Part shown: piece by piece, positions 1-5,297 of the stretch
Numbering within the stretch: the stretch's first letter is position 1
How the letters are laid out: each line of letters begins with the position of its first letter
From: PVC group bacterium
GTDB lineage: Bacteria; Verrucomicrobiota; Kiritimatiellia; SS1-B-03-39; PXDE01
DNA: 5,297 bases
Assembly (NCBI GenBank): GCA_003566475.1
Contig: PXDE01000068.1
Coordinates: 1 to 5,297 of the forward strand
Direction: 5' to 3'
Notes under the pieces: generated by a model
What the model was told of the DNA's origin: nothing
The model's database searches: none
What the model saw: only the letters and a program-made list of their open reading frames with translations
Position numbers and translations under genes: made by a program

Positions 1-7
1 CAATCCC

Positions 8-22
8 CGCGGCGCAGCCGCG
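8..22. repeat. GC-rich hairpin at the left window edge
   Basis: A perfect 6-bp stem (CGCGGC at 8-13, GCCGCG at 17-22) closes a GCA loop. It is followed by a C-rich stretch and not by a T-run, so it is not a typical intrinsic terminator for an upstream plus-strand gene. The same GCA loop recurs in the hairpin at 5162-5176 after the last gene, which suggests a dispersed intergenic hairpin family. It could also be the end of a repeat that starts outside the window. The rest of the leader to position 74 is pyrimidine-rich and shows no clear promoter boxes. Confidence 0.4.
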
Positions 23-74
23 CCGCGCCCCCCCTCCCCTCGACTCCCCTCCGATCCTAGCCTATCCTTTCCCC

Positions 75-3000
75 ATGCGTTTCCTACGAATCCTCTCCGC
101 TGTCGTGCTCGCCCCGTCTCTGACCTATTCCGAGGTCGTCCACGAGTCCGTCATTCCCAACGCCCTCAACCACACCTGGCCGCACGAGCATGTCTCGTTC
201 GACCTGCCGGTGGACAAGGCCGCCCAGGTGCAGTCAGTCGAGGTGCAGGGGCGGCGCAGCCCGGCCCAGCTCGAACCGGTGCTGGGCGGGCGGGGCCGGA
301 TCTGGACCACGGTGCGGATCGAGCGGGACGACGATTCGACCTCGCCCCCCGTGCGGTTCCACTCCGAAGCCGTCGAGCCGGGGATCCGTCTGACCGAGAC
401 CGACGATGAGCTCCACATCGCCAATGGTGTCCACGAGCTGCGCATTCGGCGGTATCCCGACACCGCGGTCACCTGGGCCGAGGTTCCGCACTGGCTGGCC
501 GGCATCCGGCTCGACGGGGCCGACCCGTGGACCGGCGAGGCGGCCTTCCGGTTTCCCGAGGACCACCCCCTGCGCGAGGCCCGGCTCACCGCCCGCACCG
601 AGATCCTGGCCGCGGGCCCCGTGCACGTGGATGTGCGGGTGACCCTGGCCGACGAGCCGATGAAGGGACTGGACCCCGGGGTCGGGCTCCGGATGGATCC
701 GGGCAAGCGGAGCCACCTGTTCGAGCCCAACCTGATTCCCCGCATCCCGCTCCCGCCGCACGAGGTGATCTACGAGGCGGTGATCCGGGTGGTGGCCGGG
801 GATCCCTGGATCGACGTCACCGAGCGCTACCACTTCCCCACGCCCGAGGGCATGCGGGTGCCGTGGCAGGAGATGACCTGGGGGCGCGAGGGGCTGGCGC
901 TCGACACCGTGCTCTGGACGCGATGGTTCGAATACGACCGGTTCGGGGGCAACGACCGGCTCCTGACCTTCCCCCTGCGTCCGCGGGAGGAGCAGAAGGG
1001 ACGGCCGTTCTCCCAGCTCCGGCCGCGCTGGCATCAGGGCGGCGGGGGAGGGCAGGAGACCTTCGCCACCCGGGGCGGGGCCCGCCCCGGCCGCGACGCC
1101 TCAGAGGAGGAGCGCGAGGCCTACGACGCCGACGCCCCGGCCATCGGGATGGTGGCCGCGTTCGCCAGCAAGTGGGTCAACCCCGGCCCCCAGACCATCG
1201 CCGTGGACGCCGAGGCGGAGGAGTTCATCCGGTTCCGGCTTCCCCTGGCCGACGGCAATCCCCGGGTCACCGGGATTCCCTGGGGGCACCGCGGCTACGG
1301 GCTGGTGATGGCCCCGCGCGGGGCGGTGGATGATACCGGCCGCATGAACAGCCTGGTCCGTCGCCACACCGACTGGACCCTGACCGCCCAGATCAACGCC
1401 TACATCCTGGAGTGGGAGCGCGACCCGGACCTGGCCGGGCCGCATATTCTGCTCGCCCGCGACGAGCTGACCCAGCTCCGGGCGGCGGCGGAGGGGGAGG
1501 GCGATGCCCACCTGGTCGAGGCGCTGGCGGAGTCGCGGAGGAATCTGGAGGCGCTGGAGGCGCGGAAGGAGGAACTGGAGGCGGCCGTCCGCGAGGCCGA
1601 AGGCGAGGCGCGTGAGGAACTGCGCCGCCAGCTTCGCGACGTCAACCGCAGCCTGGGTGGATCGGATCAGGATCTGCTCCGCATGGTGCTGCGGGGAACC
1701 CGTCGCCAGGTGGGCACGCCGCCCCACGGGCTGTTCCGGGGTCGGCGGTATCAGGACGACTTCCTGAACCCCACCCAGCAGGCCACCCGTCGCATGTCCA
1801 CCTACGCGCTGATCGACCTCTTCGCGGACGGCCGTCCAGTGGGCGGCGCGGCCGACGCGGCGGCCGGGTACATCTTCTCCGATCCCGACCACTGGCCGGG
1901 CTGGCACAACGGCTGGCACCCTGGGAATCCAAACTTCCACACCGACAAGTACATGGGGGCCATCTACGTGGCGGCGTCCATGCTCGACCACCCGCACGCC
2001 CGCCAGTGGCTCCAGTACGGATGGGAGAACTTCCTCGACGACATAAGTCGGGTGGTGGTCGAGCCTGATGGCACGGGCTGGGAATGTCCGGGCTACAGCG
2101 GGTACTCCCTCCGCCACCAGCTCGAGCTGGCCCAGGTGTTCATGAACACCGGCTTCGGCAACCCGGTGGCCGGGCATCCCCCCATGAAGGGCACCGGACG
2201 CTGGCACCGCAAGCTGCTGACCCCGCTCGATCCCCGACGGGGCTTCCGGCATGCCGCCCCCATCGGCGACACCCACCGCTGGCGATCCGGGCTAAACGAC
2301 GGCTTTCGGCGCCTGGCCCGGTTCTTCCGCGAGGCGGATCCCGAGTTCGCGTCCGAAATGATGGGCACCTGGGCCATGCTCGAGTCCATGGGCTTCTCGG
2401 CAGGCTCGGGCGACTTCGTCAACGTGCTCTTCGACGCCGTCCGCCCCATCCCCCCCATGGCCCCGGAGGCCATGGACTGGTCGTCCGAGCCCTTCCACGG
2501 CTTCGGGGCCATCCTGCGCAACGGGTTCGGCACCGACGACGAGTCGTTCGTCAGCATCAAGGCCGGCCACCTGCGCGGGCACTACCACAACGACGAGAAC
2601 AGCCATCACGTCTATCTGGCCAACCGGCCGGTGATGCTGGACTACAACTGCTCCTACAGCCCCCGGGGCGACCACGCCGCCCTCCACAATTCGTTCACCT
2701 TCGGCCGCGACGGCACGGTGCGGAACCATCAGCGGGGCGAGGATGTGGACGGCATGGAGCAGATTCACGACACCGCCCATGCCGCCGCCTTCGCCACCTC
2801 CGACGCGCTCGACGTGTTCGTGTCGGAACGGTCGGGCACCCGCCTTTCCCTGCGGCCCTGGAACCCGCTCGACGCCGAGTTCGCCCGGGGTTATCCCGGC
2901 CGCAGCGTGAACCGGATCGTGCACCGGCGGTTCACCGCGCTGGTGAAGCACCCCGAGGGGGCGCCCCTGCGCGACTACCTGGTGATCCTCGACGAGGTGG

Positions 3001-3566
3001 TGTCGGCCGAGCCCGCCCAGATCAACCTCCACCTCCTGGCCCGTTCCGCCGAGGTGGAGGCGGGGCGAACGCGGCTGGTCGGCCAGCTCGACACCGACGC
3101 CACCCTCTGGTTCTCCCAGCCCCTCGAGCCCGAGGTGCGGGGCTGGGGCTACCATGCCGAGGGCAGCTACCGACGCCGGGACGGCCTGGAGGATCTGAAG
3201 GTGCCCGAAGGCCACGAAGGCCCCTGGACGGCCGGCGAGTACCAGATCTGGCTGCGCGGCGCGGTGGACACGGAGCGGCCGCTGCTCACCGTCCTCCACG
3301 CCCGCCGCCGCGGCGAGCCCGAGCCGGCCGTGACCTTTGACGAGGATGGGCGGACCGTGCATGTGGCCAAGCCCGACTCGCCCGGGCGTGGTGGGGAACG
3401 AGGGGCGGACCGCGTGGCGGTCCTGGGCGCGGACACGCTCCACCTCTCCACCGAGGGCGGCGTCTGGATCGAGCGCGACGGCCGGCGGATCGTGCTCCTG
3501 GCCCCCGACGAGATTCCGCCCCTGGGCGAGGTCGAGAACCGCCCGGTGCGGAGAATCGCCCGATGA
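75..3566 (+). CDS. Secreted heparinase II/III-like polysaccharide lyase, 1,163 aa
   Basis: This is probably an exported lyase that cleaves a uronic-acid polysaccharide by beta-elimination; the substrate cannot be told from sequence. Residues 1-19 look like a signal peptide (MRFLR, then a hydrophobic ILSAVVLAPSLT, with a likely cut after TYS), which supports this start although no Shine-Dalgarno site precedes it. Residues about 20-450 are beta-rich. A charged coiled coil spans about 476-527. Residues about 560-800 fit the alpha/alpha toroid, with DGTGWECPGYSGYS at 665-678 resembling the family's catalytic-tyrosine segment (Y674 or Y677) and GNPNFHTDKY at 617-626 offering Asn and His candidates. 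The beta-sandwich half holds the classic H-x-H-x-D motif (H836, H838, D840), RPVMLDYN at 851-858, and HNSFTFGRDG at 871-880, the counterpart of the usual HNTV block. The protein is much longer than the usual 600-800 residues because of the N-terminal region and the insert. It may instead be an inactive or differently specific homologue. The last four bases overlap the next gene. Confidence 0.85.
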   Translation: MRFLRILSAVVLAPSLTYSEVVHESVIPNALNHTWPHEHVSFDLPVDKAAQVQSVEVQGRRSPAQLEPVLGGRGRIWTTVRIERDDDSTSPPVRFHSEAVEPGIRLTETDDELHIANGVHELRIRRYPDTAVTWAEVPHWLAGIRLDGADPWTGEAAFRFPEDHPLREARLTARTEILAAGPVHVDVRVTLADEPMKGLDPGVGLRMDPGKRSHLFEPNLIPRIPLPPHEVIYEAVIRVVAGDPWIDVTERYHFPTPEGMRVPWQEMTWGREGLALDTVLWTRWFEYDRFGGNDRLLTFPLRPREEQKGRPFSQLRPRWHQGGGGGQETFATRGGARPGRDASEEEREAYDADAPAIGMVAAFASKWVNPGPQTIAVDAEAEEFIRFRLPLADGNPRVTGIPWGHRGYGLVMAPRGAVDDTGRMNSLVRRHTDWTLTAQINAYILEWERDPDLAGPHILLARDELTQLRAAAEGEGDAHLVEALAESRRNLEALEARKEELEAAVREAEGEAREELRRQLRDVNRSLGGSDQDLLRMVLRGTRRQVGTPPHGLFRGRRYQDDFLNPTQQATRRMSTYALIDLFADGRPVGGAADAAAGYIFSDPDHWPGWHNGWHPGNPNFHTDKYMGAIYVAASMLDHPHARQWLQYGWENFLDDISRVVVEPDGTGWECPGYSGYSLRHQLELAQVFMNTGFGNPVAGHPPMKGTGRWHRKLLTPLDPRRGFRHAAPIGDTHRWRSGLNDGFRRLARFFREADPEFASEMMGTWAMLESMGFSAGSGDFVNVLFDAVRPIPPMAPEAMDWSSEPFHGFGAILRNGFGTDDESFVSIKAGHLRGHYHNDENSHHVYLANRPVMLDYNCSYSPRGDHAALHNSFTFGRDGTVRNHQRGEDVDGMEQIHDTAHAAAFATSDALDVFVSERSGTRLSLRPWNPLDAEFARGYPGRSVNRIVHRRFTALVKHPEGAPLRDYLVILDEVVSAEPAQINLHLLARSAEVEAGRTRLVGQLDTDATLWFSQPLEPEVRGWGYHAEGSYRRRDGLEDLKVPEGHEGPWTAGEYQIWLRGAVDTERPLLTVLHARRRGEPEPAVTFDEDGRTVHVAKPDSPGRGGERGADRVAVLGADTLHLSTEGGVWIERDGRRIVLLAPDEIPPLGEVENRPVRRIAR
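3550..3555 (+). promoter_or_regulatory. Shine-Dalgarno site for the 3563 gene
   Basis: GGAGAA lies 7 bases before the ATG at 3563, inside the last codons of the lyase gene. It is the only convincing Shine-Dalgarno sequence before any of the three genes. With the ATGA stop/start overlap it supports re-initiation by ribosomes that finish the upstream gene. Confidence 0.6.
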
Positions 3567-4243
3567 CCGATCCCGCCAAGCGCCAGTTCGACTTCTGGTA
3601 CGCGGTCTCCCAGACCCGGGTCATCCGGATGCCCGAGCGCGGGCTCGAGACCTTCGGCAGCTCGGTGGTCAACTACCACCTCATCACCGAGAACATGGAC
3701 GACGTGAACAGGGTGAAGGTGCGCGAAGGGATGATCGAGTCCTACAAGCCGGCCATCCTCACCCCGGACCAGATGCGCAAGCTGCTGCTGGAGGGGTTCG
3801 GGCAGAACGAGGCCTCGCGCTACGCGGAATGGCTTCAGGAGCACGGCGAGGATCTCACCATGCTCAAGTACGGGTTCGCGGTGCGCAAGCAGGAGCACCG
3901 CGAATACGAGATCGCCGAGGGGCTGGCCGTGGCCACCGACCGGGTGCAGGGCTGGCTCGAGGAGCGCAACGATCCGTCCGCCGCCCTGGCCGTGGGGGTC
4001 GAGGATCCCTGGGAGGTGTGCCTGCTCAAGGTGATGATGGACGTCATCCGCCGCTCCGCCCCCACCCATGTCCGCGAGCTGCGGAAGGATCCACAGGGCC
4101 ATCGCCACACCGTCGAGGCCATGTTCCGCGAGGCCGCCGCCAACCCCGCCCGCATCCGGGAGCTGGGGAGCCAGCTCAAGGAGTTCGGCCTGTTCGAGGA
4201 ATACCAGGACCGGTTTTTCGCGCTGGTGAGAAGCCGGGGGTAG
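3563..4243 (+). CDS. Uncharacterised cytosolic protein, 226 aa, coupled to the lyase gene
   Basis: Function unknown. The start is well fixed: ATG overlaps the upstream TGA as ATGA, with GGAGAA 7 bases before it. No signal peptide or membrane segment is visible, so the product should be cytosolic. The composition is mixed alpha/beta at first and mostly helical and charged later. Blocks that look conserved are FDFWYAV (9-15), LETFG (28-32), NYHLITENMD (37-46), VKVREG (51-56), LLLEGFG (74-80) and GVEDPWEVCLLKVMMD (145-160). From memory these resemble a recurrent hypothetical-protein family of similar length in Verrucomicrobiota and relatives, but I cannot name a domain. Residues about 165-226 form a predicted helical tail. 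No nucleotide-binding loop, metal-binding cluster or helix-turn-helix stands out. Co-translation with a secreted lyase may be functional or may only reflect packing. High confidence that it is a gene, none on its role. Confidence 0.85.
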   Translation: MTDPAKRQFDFWYAVSQTRVIRMPERGLETFGSSVVNYHLITENMDDVNRVKVREGMIESYKPAILTPDQMRKLLLEGFGQNEASRYAEWLQEHGEDLTMLKYGFAVRKQEHREYEIAEGLAVATDRVQGWLEERNDPSAALAVGVEDPWEVCLLKVMMDVIRRSAPTHVRELRKDPQGHRHTVEAMFREAAANPARIRELGSQLKEFGLFEEYQDRFFALVRSRG

Positions 4244-4252
4244 GCCTGCGGC

Positions 4253-4276
4253 GGGATGGGGATTGGGGATTGGGGG
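4253..4276 (+). other. G-quadruplex-type motif
   Basis: Four plus-strand G-runs (4253-4255, 4258-4261, 4265-4268, 4272-4276) are separated by loops of 2-3 bases (AT, ATT, ATT), which fits the canonical four-tract G-quadruplex pattern. More GGG runs follow at 4288-4290 and 4295-4297. It begins 9 bases after the stop of the upstream gene, so it would sit in that transcript's 3' untranslated region. Folding in the cell is inference. Confidence 0.55.
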
Positions 4277-4297
4277 ATGTGCGATGTGGGATGTGGG
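4258..4297. repeat. Two adjoining heptanucleotide tandem arrays
   Basis: The first array is GGGGATT at 4258-4264 and 4265-4271, followed by an imperfect unit at 4272-4278. The second overlaps it: GATGTGC at 4276-4282, then GATGTGG at 4283-4289 and 4290-4296. Both have a period of exactly 7 bases. On the other strand the first unit reads CCCCAAT, which matches the CCCCART class of short tandem heptanucleotides described in filamentous cyanobacteria. I mention this only as a parallel, not as evidence of origin. Arrays like this can change copy number by slippage. Confidence 0.75.
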
Positions 4298-4307
4298 TCA
4301 GTCCCTC

Positions 4308-4341
4308 CGTGGCCCGGGCTTCTAGCCCGGAGCCGAGCGAG
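4308..4341 (+). repeat. Left hairpin-plus-tail repeat unit
   Basis: A hairpin with a 7-bp perfect stem (CCGGGCT at 4314-4320, AGCCCGG at 4324-4330, loop TCT) is followed by the tail AGCCGAGCGAG (4331-4341). Compared with the reverse complement of the unit at 4404-4438, about 29 of 35 aligned positions agree, with one indel. It lies about 65 bases after the stop of the upstream gene. Without a following T-run it is more likely a repeat or mRNA 3' stabiliser than an intrinsic terminator. Confidence 0.65.
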
Positions 4342-4403
4342 ATATGGTTCCGGTCCGTCCATGAACAGCGCTTTCACCGACCATGGTCGATTCGGGATCC
4401 GAC

Positions 4404-4438
4404 CTCGCTCGGGCACGGGCTGGAAGCGCCGTGCCACG
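4404..4438 (-). repeat. Right hairpin-plus-tail repeat unit, inverted
   Basis: This is the inverted partner of the unit at 4308-4341. The stem pairs GGCACGG (4412-4418) with CCGTGCC (4429-4435) and continues inward as GCT/AGC around a GGA loop, with one bulged G at 4428. On the minus strand the core reads GCTTCCAGC, against GCTTCTAGC in the left unit, and the tail reads CCGAGCGAG as in the left unit. Stem bases differ between the two units yet pairing is kept in each, which suggests that the structure is conserved. Confidence 0.65.
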
Positions 4439-4510
4439 TCAGGACATCCCGTTGGCCAGCAGTGGTTTGAGGGGGACAGCGTGCGTTGGTGTCTCAGAGC
4501 AGAACGTCCA

Positions 4511-4531
4511 GCACCAGGCACCAAGCACCCA
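4511..4531. repeat. Third heptanucleotide tandem array
   Basis: Three 7-base units follow each other: GCACCAG (4511-4517), GCACCAA (4518-4524) and GCACCCA (4525-4531, one extra mismatch). The period equals that of the arrays at 4258-4297, but the unit is unrelated. It lies about 70-90 bases before the start of the next gene, within reach of its promoter or leader. Confidence 0.55.
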
Positions 4532-4597
4532 CGCCACGTAAGGCATTGCGCCTGCCGCCGACTCATGGGCGTCATCAAACCTTCCCGCAGACGCATC

Positions 4598-5137
4598 ATG
4601 GCCATTCGACACCTCTCCGCCTCCTTTCTTCTTCTAGCCATCGCCGCCTCGGCCCGGGGATTGCCGACCCGCGACCTGGGGGGGGCGACGGCTTCCGCCG
4701 TGGGCCAGGCCACCATGCGCTACCGTCGCGTGTTCCGGCTCTACGAGGCGTCGCTGTTCCTGACCGATCCCAACCATGCTTCCCGGGTCCTTGACCCGGA
4801 CGTGCCCAAGCGGCTCGAGGTGACCTATCTTCGCGATCTCGATCTGGCCCGGGTCAACGCGGCGGGGCGCGATTTCCTGCGGGATCGGCTCAACGCCGAC
4901 ACCTTCGCGGCCATCGCCGAGGACCTGCGCCGCATGGAGGCGGCTTTCCCCGAGACGCTGCGGGATGGGGATGTCTGCGCCCTGATCTACCTGCCCGGCC
5001 AGGGGCTAACTCTGGAATACAACGGCACGGCCAAGGTCAACATCGCTTCCCCCGCCTTCGCGGCGGCCTATCTGTCGATCTGGCTGGGCGACCCCTCGGT
5101 GAGCCCCGCCTTCACCCGGGAGCTGCTTGGACGGTAG
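4598..5137 (+). CDS. Chalcone isomerase-like periplasmic protein, 179 aa
   Basis: This belongs to the bacterial chalcone isomerase-like family, small exported proteins that share the fold of plant chalcone isomerase. Members are not shown to make flavonoids; the role may be ligand (for example fatty-acid) binding or an unknown isomerisation. Residues 1-19 form a signal peptide (MAIRH, hydrophobic core SASFLLLAIA, A-S-A cut before R20). Family-like blocks follow: RYRRVFRLYEASLFL (41-55), PKRLEVTYLRD (70-80), GDVCALIYLPGQGLTLEYNG (124-143) and SIWLGDPSVSPAFTRELLG (160-178). The length is normal for the family. An in-frame ATG at 4565 would add 11 residues (MGVIKPSRRRI), still compatible with an extended basic n-region; neither start has a clear Shine-Dalgarno site. 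I prefer 4598 because it gives a compact signal peptide. It stands alone after a 354-bp spacer, so it is probably transcribed separately from the lyase unit. Confidence 0.8.
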   Translation: MAIRHLSASFLLLAIAASARGLPTRDLGGATASAVGQATMRYRRVFRLYEASLFLTDPNHASRVLDPDVPKRLEVTYLRDLDLARVNAAGRDFLRDRLNADTFAAIAEDLRRMEAAFPETLRDGDVCALIYLPGQGLTLEYNGTAKVNIASPAFAAAYLSIWLGDPSVSPAFTRELLGR

Positions 5138-5153
5138 CCCCCCCGCGCCACGC

Positions 5154-5206
5154 AGGGCGAAGCCCGCGCAGCGGGCCGGGAGGGCGAATCCCGCCACGGG
5201 CGGGAT
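5154..5206. repeat. Two tandem hairpins after the chalcone isomerase-like gene
   Basis: AGGGCGAA occurs at 5154-5161 and again at 5181-5188, exactly 27 bases apart, each time leading into a hairpin. The first stem is GCCCGC (5162-5167) with GCGGGC (5171-5176) and a GCA loop. The second is ATCCCGCC (5188-5195) with GGCGGGAT (5199-5206) and an ACG loop, a perfect 8-bp stem. No T-run follows either one. They may end or protect the upstream transcript, whose stop is 16 bases away, but the duplicated prefix marks them as a repeat unit. Confidence 0.65.
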
Positions 5207-5297
5207 GAGCCGCGAGCGAGGGAAGGCCATGATCCGTTCCTGGCTAGTGCCCGGCTCGTTTCAGGAACCCGGGCATGACTGCTCCTCGCTCCGGCTC
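5207..5297. repeat. Second, truncated copy of the inverted-tail layout
   Basis: The tail GAGCCGCGAGCGAG (5207-5220) directly follows the hairpin at 5188-5206. An inverted tail lies at 5285-5297, reading GAGCCGGAGCGAG on the minus strand. The tails face inward across 64 bp, against 62 bp in the element at 4308-4438. Ten bases into each interior lies a similar block (GGTCCGTCCATG at 4352 and GATCCGTTCCTG at 5231), while the rest of the interiors is only weakly alike. The expected right-hand hairpin would lie beyond the window end, so completeness cannot be judged. Confidence 0.4.
5248..5275. repeat. Imperfect hairpin inside the second repeat interior
   Basis: TGCCCGG (5248-5254) pairs with CCGGGCA (5269-5275), a 7-bp stem around a 14-base loop. 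The loop can pair weakly further (GTT with AAC). No T-run follows. It has no obvious counterpart in the interior of the element at 4308-4438, where a 12-bp palindrome is found instead. Confidence 0.4.

Larger units (their letters stand above)
4308..4438. repeat. REPIN/MITE-like composite: two inverted hairpin repeats, 131 bp
   Basis: Two related repeats of 34 and 35 bp face each other across 62 bp. In each, a hairpin lies on the outside and a CCGAGCGAG tail points inward. The interior carries a perfect 12-bp palindrome, CGACCATGGTCG at 4378-4389, and has no coding content. Paired inverted REP sequences of this kind (REPINs) are known elsewhere to be spread by single-strand transposases of the RAYT type; no such gene is in the window. 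A non-autonomous element with terminal inverted repeats is another reading. No flanking target duplication is evident. Confidence 0.55.
4244..4597. other. Repeat-filled 354-bp intergenic spacer
   Basis: No convincing gene lies here. The reading frame that is open from 4256 into the next gene translates repeat DNA and has no Shine-Dalgarno site or protein-like composition until the signal peptide. The spacer contains, in order, heptad arrays with a G-run motif, an inverted pair of hairpin repeats, and a third heptad array. A promoter for the 4598 gene is expected in about 4439-4597, but I see no convincing -35/-10 pair. There is no hairpin followed by a T-run, so the end of the upstream transcript is not obvious. 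Confidence 0.7.

Noticed and set aside
2292..3443. Long minus-strand open frame opposite the lyase gene (383 codons), with similar ones at 234-1034 and 1101-2276
   Set aside because: These arise from GC-rich codon bias on the opposite strand. Their translations are rich in Gly, His, Pro, Val and Arg, with no domain motif, and the plus-strand gene carries clear family motifs throughout.
3167..4108. Minus-strand open frame spanning the junction of the first two genes (313 codons)
   Set aside because: It lies antisense to two convincing coupled genes, and its translation is low-complexity and Arg/Ser/Pro-rich in part. It is a shadow frame.
4314..4330. Intrinsic terminator for the first two-gene unit
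   Set aside because: The hairpin is strong, but no T-run follows on the plus strand and a related inverted copy lies nearby. A repeat element explains it better.
4308..4438. CRISPR array or tRNA/ncRNA gene
   Set aside because: There are only two repeat units, in inverted orientation, with one spacer and no regular direct repeat. No cloverleaf or other RNA family signature is visible.
4256..4564. Upstream in-frame extension of the chalcone isomerase-like gene
   Set aside because: It would translate heptad and hairpin repeats, lacks a Shine-Dalgarno site, and would bury an obvious signal peptide about 115 residues into the protein.
5229..5297. ATG-initiated frame open to the window end (23 codons), preceded by a purine-rich GAGGGAAGG
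   Set aside because: It lies entirely in repeat-like DNA, reads across a hairpin and an inverted tail, and is too short to show coding character. Sequence beyond the window would be needed to revive it.

Overview
The window is GC-rich DNA from a bacterium, with third codon positions dominated by G and C. It holds three plus-strand protein genes in two transcription blocks, with repeat-filled intergenic DNA around them. The taxon cannot be fixed from sequence alone. A large secreted heparinase II/III-type protein, a chalcone isomerase-like periplasmic protein, weak or absent Shine-Dalgarno sites on two of three genes, and abundant hairpin and heptad intergenic repeats would fit a member of the Verrucomicrobiota or wider PVC group. 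That placement is inference.

Block 1 (75-4243) is a two-gene unit. A 1,163-residue exported protein carries heparinase II/III-like polysaccharide lyase signatures. Its stop codon overlaps, in ATGA, the start of a 226-residue cytosolic protein of unknown function. The overlap and a good internal ribosome site indicate translational coupling. The first protein probably cleaves a uronic-acid polysaccharide outside the cytoplasm. The second has no visible enzymatic motif, so its link to that activity is unknown.

The spacer 4244-4597 has no credible gene but is highly structured. In order it holds two runs of heptanucleotide repeats with a G-quadruplex motif, a 131-bp element made of two inverted hairpin-plus-tail repeats (a REPIN or MITE-like layout), and a third heptad array.

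Block 2 (4598-5137) is one gene for a secreted chalcone isomerase-like protein of 179 residues. It is followed by two tandem hairpins and a second, apparently truncated copy of the inverted-tail layout, which runs off the window end with nearly the same tail-to-tail spacing (64 against 62 bp).

The most notable signal is this intergenic repeat family: short hairpins carrying a GAGCCG/GAGCGAG-type tail, arranged as inward-facing pairs about 63 bp apart, seen twice within 1 kb. No complete new defence, mobile or biosynthetic system is visible.
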